DNA of 49,225 bases, from the NCBI RefSeq assembly GCF_000485595.1, contig NW_014577063.1, forward strand, positions 987,686 to 1,036,910, written 5' to 3'. Each line of letters starts with the position of its first letter. Position 1 is the first letter of the stretch. Source of the stretch: Priapulus caudatus. Taxonomy: Eukaryota; Priapulida; Priapulimorpha; Priapulimorphida; Priapulidae. Below the pieces are notes generated by a model. It was given only the letters and a program-made list of their open reading frames with translations. It searched no databases and was not told the origin of the DNA. Shown in pieces: positions 37,370-46,840 of the stretch. The translations under genes were made by a program, and so were the position numbers.

Positions 37370-37951
37370 ATTACGTATTCTGCAGGCTTTGCAGTTATTA
37401 ATAGTTCTATATTTTACCCTGAAATCACCAATGATCGACTTACCACTGCAATGGTGCATACACTCCTGTGCTGTTTCGAAGTTGTTTTCGTTGCCGTCGC
37501 AGCCACCATAAAGGTATTCTGCACATAATTGGACCTGGCTGTTGTAATAAAACCGAGGAATGCTGGCACGGCATGGTCCACTGTCCACTGGCTGCAGGCA
37601 GATAGTGGTGTCCACTGCGTGTGAAGAAGAACAGTTACAGATATAAATCGGACATAGAAGCCGGCGTTGTAAACAGGTGCACGCAATTGCAATTCCAATT
37701 AAACATTTTGTGTGTAGATATTGTTTAGATATTTACTGGTTTCTGTATCAGAAGTATCATCACTATTATCACTACTGCCGCCACCAGCAACAGCAACAGC
37801 AACAGCAACAACAATAATAATAACAGCTACACAGCCAACAACGACAACGGTACCAACATCAACATGAATATCAACAATAGCATCATCATAACAAGCAAGC
37901 AGCAGCAGCAATAGCATAATCATCATCATTATCGTCGTCGTCATCATCATC

Positions 37952-38027
<76 letters not shown>

Positions 38028-41000
38028 ATATTAGCATATCATCAAAAACAACAACAACAACATCAGCAGCAGCAGCAACAACAACATTAACATCATCATC
38101 AGCGACAGCACCAACAGCAGCAGCAGCAGTAACAACAACAGCAACAACAACAACAACAACAACAACCACAATAAATACACAAACAATGTGAAAAATAATA
38201 GCGACAGGAGCAGCAACAATAGCAATATACGTACGCCACCATTTCCAGCAACAATACAAGTCCAGCTTGGAAAAAGAACGCATGCAAATATTAAAATAAG
38301 CAGCAGCATGGTTGTGACAAGTATAGCAAATGGGCAATATTTTCAAAAGCGTCAGATGCATTGAAATACTTGTATAGTTCAAATCCCATGAAAAGCGCAA
38401 CATGTGTAGAACCTACACCGGAGACAGAACTGAAGAACACCACTGCCACCCCAGACACACCACTGACCTGGTGGCTCTGTTTTAACCTCCTCTACGACTG
38501 CCTGTTCGTGTTTGCCACATCGTAACTCGCAGTCGTCTTTGGAAGCAAAGTTGTTATGATTGCCAACGCAACCCCCATACACAAACCCTTCACATCGTGA
38601 ATTCTGCTGGTTAAAGTACCATCGGTCAATTTGGGCTGTGCAAGGACCAACGTCAGGTCCTTGCAGACAGTATGCGGCTAAAATGAAACAGATCACGTGC
38701 AAATTAGTGTACCATTTTCAAGGAATCCGCATCCTTCTATGATTGTGTCCATCTCACATATCCCTGCAAACATCATGCATGGTGGAGTCAAAATAATCAG
38801 TACGCAGTAAAAAACACACTTAAAAAGTGCGATCGAATCAACGCCCCTTAGGCGAGCAACAATTACCTAAAGAGACACAATAAAAAGCACGTACGTGTAT
38901 TAAAGGTACAGGTGTAGCCATCGCCCGAATAACCTGGGGGACATTCGCAGTAGTAGCGTTCGTAGTGGTCATCAAACTTGCACTCGGCCAATGGCGAACA
39001 TTCACCGCAGTCGAATGCTGACGCTGCCGAACGGAAATCATACGACGATTAAAGCATCTTTTGGCTTGGTATAAAACTTCAACGGTGCTCAACTGCGGTA
39101 ATCTAACTCAATCTAACCACCACCAAACATTTCCTCCAAAAACCTTAAAACCTACACTACTATATTAAAATATATACTTTAATAAAATTTTATAACATAT
39201 TCTATATTAATAAATTTATATTATATACTATATTAAAAATTACACTATTGTAGTTTTATTATATAGTAGTACATTATTGTAGTATTATAGTATGTCTACA
39301 CTGGACATTAAATGGTATATTATAATACAGTCACATCAGGACGCTCCTTTCTCTAGTGCGTCTTCATGATAAGAGCATCTCACCTTCTTCTGTGCACGTG
39401 TAGCCGTCTCCAGTGAAACCATCCCTGCACACGCACGCGTGTGCTGCTGAGACCTGGTCGTACACGCACTGTGCGTTTGTGTTGCAGTCGTTGCGAACAT
39501 CGCAGGTGTGTCCTATAGATAGGAAATACAACGCCGGAGCAGATCAAAACACATGCGGGAGTAAGAGAAACGACCTGCGCGATGCGTTAGAACAGGGTAC
39601 GTGAACTATGACAAATTTGTCATTATTCACCCAGTGGTCACAGTACAGGTATCGACGCTTCGTCGTATAGAGTGTAAAAACTGTGCTAATGTTTGCTACG
39701 CTTACCGAGCGTGAGCTGGCACCGGAATCCATCTCCTTCGTATCCGTTCTTACACTGGCAAACGAACTGTTGCGACACTCGGCCTAGCACGCAGTTAGCA
39801 GACTGATGGCACGTGGAGCATATAGCCGCACTAACTGCAGCTGAAAGCATATTGCAGCGACGATGCGACACGGTCAAGCGTAGCTATATATAAGCAGGCA
39901 AGCAAGCAGGCATGATTATATGCGATCGTTTTCTTGCATCTCAAAGCGATGACTGCAGGTTAATGACACACTCAAGCTTTTACACGGGATTTGCTCTGAT
40001 GAAGAGTAAACGCGGATATTGACAAATGAACCGAATCAATCACACGTTTTATTTATAGATGAGATACGTATCTCTATGCATCACGTACTATATCTCTCTA
40101 TCATACCGCCCGTCAATCATTCATAGCGTAGGTGCAAGCAATGAATTTAATTTGAAAATTTTCGCGTGTTATTGTATCGCGAACGGCTTTGGAAGAATGA
40201 TATGAGAATGTGGAGAATGATATGAAGACGTTTCAACTCGGTCTGTTTTTGTTTTAATATAGTTTTCCACGAATTCGTGAGATTTCATCAGGTTTGACAT
40301 GTCCTCTTCCTTATTTACCCACAAAAGAAGACAACACAATGACTCATCCCTCCGGATAAATGATGAACGGTCAGTATATATAAAGCATGTTCACAGTAAT
40401 AATTTCGATGTAACTATAAAAGGAAACGTTGGCTAAAATATTTAAAAAAAGCACGAGTCGCTGAAGCGTATAGTGGCCTAGATCTCGAGATATCTACTCC
40501 ATATATCATCGGTGCCATCATGCTATAAGCTAAAAAAAAAGCCACACCACGAAAATCAACGCCAAACTCGAAACTCGAAACTCTTATCACAAATATGACA
40601 GCGGCCATATTGAATTCGGTTAAATGGGTACTGGTGCACTGATTTTCCCGCCATGTTTAACAATGACATTGAACCCTGCCGTGCATAAATGGTCTGCAGA
40701 CGAATCATTGATACTAGTGCCATAGCGATAAAGAGATATATAGGAGCAAAGGAGAAAAAGATTGTGGAGCTTTGTTTTTGTCATCACTCCTGCCCTAGCT
40801 TTGCCTCATCTATTTCTCCTTATGTCCGCTTTTACAAAAAATAGAGCTGATTCGATGTAGGTGCGTCCGGGCAATCAAAAAAAGTTAAAGCTAAATAATT
40901 TCATTTCTATTATATCATATTCTATAAAAAAGATCACAAACCATAAATAACTATTCTGCCGCAACTTTGCGCTGGAAACATCACGCATACAGTTCGTGTG

Positions 41001-42164
41001 ATAAGATGTCTAACGGCTAGCTTTATCACCTGCGGGCATCTTCGAGGACATATTCGAAACGGCGGCTCTGCCTTTCACGTTTTATTCTATGGCTTCTCCA
41101 TTAGTGTTATGTTTTGTGCTTTCGAGTTTGTGACATGCCTCCTACGGCCGCTTCGATTCGTTTTTAAAGCTTTTGCGCTCGTATGTGTTTTTGTGTTCCT
41201 GTTTTAACTATCGAACGCGCGTTTCGTGTTCCCTTCATGACGTGGATTTGACATTTCGCGTTTGCCGGGGTTTTCGCGTTTGGTTTACGCCACATATCCT
41301 CGGCGTAGTGTCAAAGTAACAGCTAGGAAGCATCTCAAATTCGCAGCACATATAACGCGGTCTTTATACTAGATTCATTGCACTCCATATCGCAGAAGTG
41401 AGTCCCAGAGCACAAAGAGCGAGTGGGCTGCAACGGGATTTACGCGTGAACAAACATTTAGAGAGTGGGCCTGAGGAAACATGATGATGATGAGGTCTTG
41501 ATAAAAAGCATGGCAACATGAACAATTCTATTTACAATCATCAATGCAAAGCAAGCATAGCAAACGTGGCGAAGCCGCTGCTACTATAGCACCAAGCACA
41601 TAATTAGCAGTTATGCGGTTATGGTATTTTAGCAGATGGAATAATCACATTGATAGCATCAATAGCGTATTACGTATGTTGTGTGTGACTTAATAGGTAA
41701 CTTAATATATATAATACTTTATACTTAATACGCTCTTGAGAGCATGCAATGCAAGCTCAGGACGCGCACGGCTAAAACCTGCGAGGCTAAACAAGTATTC
41801 GTACAATGCGATATTGATGAAAAAAGGAAGACCAAATAAACGAGTTACCACTGGCTATTTCTATTCGATTTACGAACGCTGCGAAACTTATAGTTCTTCG
41901 CTAATGCTGTGTGTAAACTGTTTCTTCGTAAAATGTTTATTACCTTAGGATACAGCATGACGATTTTTAAAGACTGCTGCGCACATCAAACGATGCACAG
42001 CTCAGAGCTCATTCAATCCATCTCCTGGTGGCCATGTGAGAGAGAGAACGAGCGAGAGAGAGAGCGCAAGAGAAAGAGCGCGCGAGAGGGAGAACGAGCG
42101 AGAGAGAGAGCGCAAGAGAAAAAGCGCGCGAGAGGGAGAGAGAGACAGAGCGCGCGAGAGAGAG

Positions 42165-42195
<31 letters not shown>

Positions 42196-42250
42196 GAGAA
42201 AGAGAGAAAGAGAGAAAGAGAGAAAGAGAGAAAGAGAGAAAGAGAGAACG

Positions 42251-42287
<37 letters not shown>

Positions 42288-42334
42288 AAGAGAGAGGGAA
42301 AGAGAGAGAAAGAGCGCGCGAGAGTTATAGAGAG

Positions 42335-42365
<31 letters not shown>

Positions 42366-43139
42366 AGAGAGAGAGATTATCTACATTCCACATATAGGTA
42401 TCTCTTTCTATATTTACGGCTGCGGCTGCGTCTCTCAAATGATAACCACCACTGCTTCCTCGGCCGCAATTGAACCGTCGCCGACGTATCCGCGCAGCGC
42501 ACTGACAGGTGTAGCGACGCAGGGTTGTAGTCGTGGGCGCAGTCTCGCCATGCTCGCCACAACGTGTTAACCTGCCGACAGTCGTATTCATCGACCCTGT
42601 CGCCGGCGGGAGCGACGACGATGCCGCTGCGCCACGCCCACCATCGCCACCTGCCAATATAATTGGCCGACCATTTTGATTTATGCAAATGAAGAGATTT
42701 CCGTGAGAGGATTTCTTAGGACTTTTACGGATGCGTGTTCTGGGATATCACACGAAACGCTATTGTGAAAAAAAAATCCTGTTGCTTTGTTTTAAGGTTA
42801 GGCTGCAAAAATGACTAGATTTCCGGGGACTAATAATAGCACATGAAGAGTGTTCACGCGCCACGTACACGCACGCGGCCCATCATCGCCACTGCAATAG
42901 CACATGTTAGAAATGTTCACACACACGCGCGCACACGTTTCAAGCGCGCGTACACGCACACGCAGCCCACACGCGCGCTCACACACACACTCACGCACAC
43001 ACGCACGCACGGCGCGCACGCCACACGCACGCACACACGCGCGCGCGCACAACACACACACACGACGCACACACGCGCACGCGCACACGCACACGCACAC
43101 CACACGCACACGTACACGCACGCACGCGGCGCACACAGC

Positions 43140-43172
<33 letters not shown>

Positions 43173-46100
43173 CACACAACACACACAGCACACACGATGT
43201 AGCAAGAGTGATACTGACGTCTAGGCGATGCCTGCGTGAGCACAAATCTAATTTTGACAGGATTGGTATTTATTACGGTAAAATGTATTTAAAAGTTTTT
43301 GAGTTGCCGTAATGCTTATGGTAGGGAACTATAGAAATACGGCTTTTTATTTCGTTAGCAGCATATCCTTAATGCGTACCACCCTTTAGTAAAATTAAGT
43401 GTAACTGGTTAATACTTACTCTATGCGTCGAATTTGCTAGAATATGAACTTCCGTTTAGACTGCTATAAACGTAATAAGGTTTCTCAAAAAAACATATAA
43501 CGGAAGTGCAGTGCTGCTCGTTTTCTCGCGTGTTCTCACATTGTACTGAGAGCGTGATAGTGACATAGATTTGTTGATCGGTCAATCAATATGAAATCGG
43601 TATCAGAATCGATGAATATCGATCACCTAGCTCAAACCGACGAGATTTTGTGTACACGTATATGATTATTTAACTGAAATATATGAAAAAATTTCGTGGT
43701 GCTTAACGAATATTGAAAATCCCGCTTGAATAGGTTTCCTGAATTTTGACGTATATTAAGTAATAATGAAGCACACTGTAGTCTAATGAATTACCCTCCT
43801 ATTACATGTAATTACGCTCCTTAATTGCCATGACTTCTGAATAACGCATCCGTACCACTTTATAGAGCCTATAGCAATTTCTGTGTGCACCCATACATGT
43901 TCCGCATAGCACCTTTATAATGTTCCTTCTAAGGACGAAGACTAAACCCATGATCGAGCGCGTTTTACCAGTAATTACAGGAACGGTGGTATACGTGCGA
44001 GGCTAGCATGCTTAATTACGGATACGAGCTACTGCATAGTAGATGATTATGCTAGATCACGAGAGCGTGTTAGACCTACAAGGTGGTGTCATCTCTTGTA
44101 GCCTGTCCATTAGTTGGTAGCGAAATCGCCACTAATATATTATATATATTATAATATAAATGTGTGTGTGCGCGTGCATGGCGTGCGGTTGCGTGCGCTG
44201 CGTGCGTGTCGTGCGTGCGCTGGCGTGCGGCGTGCGTGCGTTGCTGCGTGCGTATTATGTATGTAGTGTATTAGTATGTATCGTATGTATGTATGTATGT
44301 TTGTATGTGTATGTATTGTATGTGTCTGTCTTGTATATGGGGAAGGCCCGTGCGTGTCTCTCTAATCGAACTTCCTCGCTTTGATGCGATCCTAGCTCTC
44401 TTCTCGGTCAACACACGCTTCTCTTCCCTACCTCTTCTTCTGCTCACCGCGACGTACCCAGTCTCCGGCAAGTTTTACCCCACCGCCTTTTTTTAATATT
44501 TTATTTATGTGGCGGCACGCGCCAGTGAAAAACTGTTGAATCTCTTCTCACTAGGCCTCACTAGGCAGTAGCCGAGTAGGCACCCGAAAATTATTATTAT
44601 ACGCACCGCCACTGCGCTCCTCTCCTTCTTAAACTACCCATGACAGAAAAATGACAAATGACAATTGTTTTTTCTTAACATCGCTGCTTACTAGGCCCTC
44701 CGTTGCAAATCATCAGTATGTGAGGTAGCCAATATAGAGTAAGACAGTACTACTAATGTAATCGCTCAGCTGTCCGTCGGTCGACTCTGAGCGGGGTCCG
44801 GGCGCGAGACGACACCGTCGCCTACGTATCCCTGGCGGCAGACGCCAGCTTGGCTGTCGGCTGCGTGGTCGATGACGCATCGGCGCGTTTGCGTCACAGG
44901 TCCCGATGTCATACGCACGTTGTCATTTCTCCTCCCCGGTGGCGTTGAAAGGTTGTTATTTTGTTTTTATATGTTATTAGCTGATTGTTATAAACAACAC
45001 ATCGGAGAATGTGATGGTTTATATATATATACTAATAATGTTGTATTATTGTCCTGTCCGCCGACAGGGTACCGTAAAACTGCGTCACACAATATCGAGC
45101 GTGCTGTGTTGTCAATGAGCGCGTGGCCGTGTGGCATCGTCTGCAAAACTAATGTATCTTCACTTCTTCCTTATTTCTTGATAGATATTCTACGCTATAC
45201 TACACTCTTCACTCGAACTTTACGCGAATGAAATGACATGGTTAATCGTGCTCGCCCGACACACACGCGCGCGCACGCACACACACGCGTAATATACGTG
45301 CATACGCACACAACGTACGCACCGCAATCGCCACACACAACACAGATAGGCCACGTACACACACGACATTCTCACTTTCTTCCCCATTCTCTCTCTTTTT
45401 CTCTCATCCTTCTCTTTAATCTCGATCAATCTTTTATTTGTTCTTCTTCTCTCTCTTCCGTTCGCTCGCCACTCACACTGACCTATAATGCACGCTTCAG
45501 CTACTTTTTAAAAGTATTTAGCTTCCGATTTCTATCTTCTCGTCCTGCGCCTTTCTGTTCCCGTCCAAAATTGTCGACAACTTCTCCAGAATTCTTTCTC
45601 CTTCGTCTCTGTTTCTTACCTGTCGGCCTAGCTGATCTGTCCAGGATCAAGAGCGCAGAATGATTCCGTCACCTCGAGCCCTCGCGGCATCGCATCGGTT
45701 CGCGAATGTCAGTAGTCCATACGCATCCGCAGTCTCATCACAGTCAATATCCTCGCCCACGCTATTGTGTCTGTCTTGGTGGCCACAGCTGCGCACGGAA
45801 TAAAAATGATAATTAATTTAAAAATGATTAATAACCGATATTATTGGATGGGCAATTACGTAGTTCCACCTGCGAAACAATGTAGCATCGCGACTCGCGA
45901 AACGTTTCAATTGTCGAATAATGGCAAATATTTAAACAGAGAAATGTAACCTTTCTGTGAGTTTAGTTGACAGTGTGTGCCCCTGCGCGGCGGTGAAATT
46001 GCCTGTCTGTTGCAGCAGAAGCATTTGAACGCGCATTTACGCTGAGGTTATTATTCGAATGAGAATACATAACACGTCAGAGACTTTGGTCGTAAAATAC

Positions 46101-46706
46101 ACATTATTTCGTGTTTATTTCCCATCCCATTTCTTATATTGAAACGATCAGTGCCTGTGGATAGCCGTCCCGATCACCCAAATTCGTTCCTTTACTCCTG
46201 ATTGCAACTGTGACATATCGCGTGCATTCCCGATTGCTTGGTGCTCTCGCGGTTCCGAGCTAATGCGCATTTTGCGTGTGCTAGAACCTGCTTCCGCGAG
46301 CGTCGGCAGGTCAGAGTGATTTAAAATACATCAGAAACGGTAACCACCATGGGTCACCTGCTCTCTATGTCCTATCTAGATAAATACGATCGACTGTCGA
46401 GCATTGTCCGGCGGTGGCACGCATGATGAGGTGAGGCGGCTCTACATTACACACGCGCGATATCCAACATTTAGACGATATAGTGCACTGGATGACAGTA
46501 TATCATAACTTCAATAACACACCAACACACACCGCCGCCACACACACAACGCGCGCACAGACACACGCCGGCACGCACCGCACATACGCACACACAAACC
46601 ACACAAACAACACACAAACAACACACCACACACACACATACACAACATACACAGCACACTCACACACACACACACACACAACACACACAACACACACGCA
46701 CGCACA

Positions 46707-46777
<71 letters not shown>

Positions 46778-46809
46778 CACACGCACACACACACCACACA
46801 CACACACAG

Positions 46810-46840
<31 letters not shown>

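Larger units (their letters stand above)
43192..46505. repeat. Duplicated block, indel-rich copy (B' then A')
   Basis: B' (43192-44150) matches 34965-35905 and A' (44160-46505) matches 32640-34917. Differences are dominated by one- and two-base indels, many in homopolymers and short repeats. CA-repeat tracts bound it on both sides (42915-43190 and 46510-46810). Confidence 0.88.

Noticed and set aside
37699-38403. 234-residue Met/Val-rich ORF that looks membrane-like
   Set aside because: It comes from the trinucleotide repeat intron; hydrophobicity is a by-product of ATG/GTT triplets.
36065-38677. Kunitz exons as venom-type toxin genes
   Set aside because: The exons are phase-compatible internal parts of nidogen, with no own start, signal peptide or stop.
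42036-42473. Arg/Glu/Lys-rich ORFs resembling a coiled coil or nuclear protein
   Set aside because: They are translations of a GA-rich tract; two overlapping frames give the same kind of product and no splice context exists.
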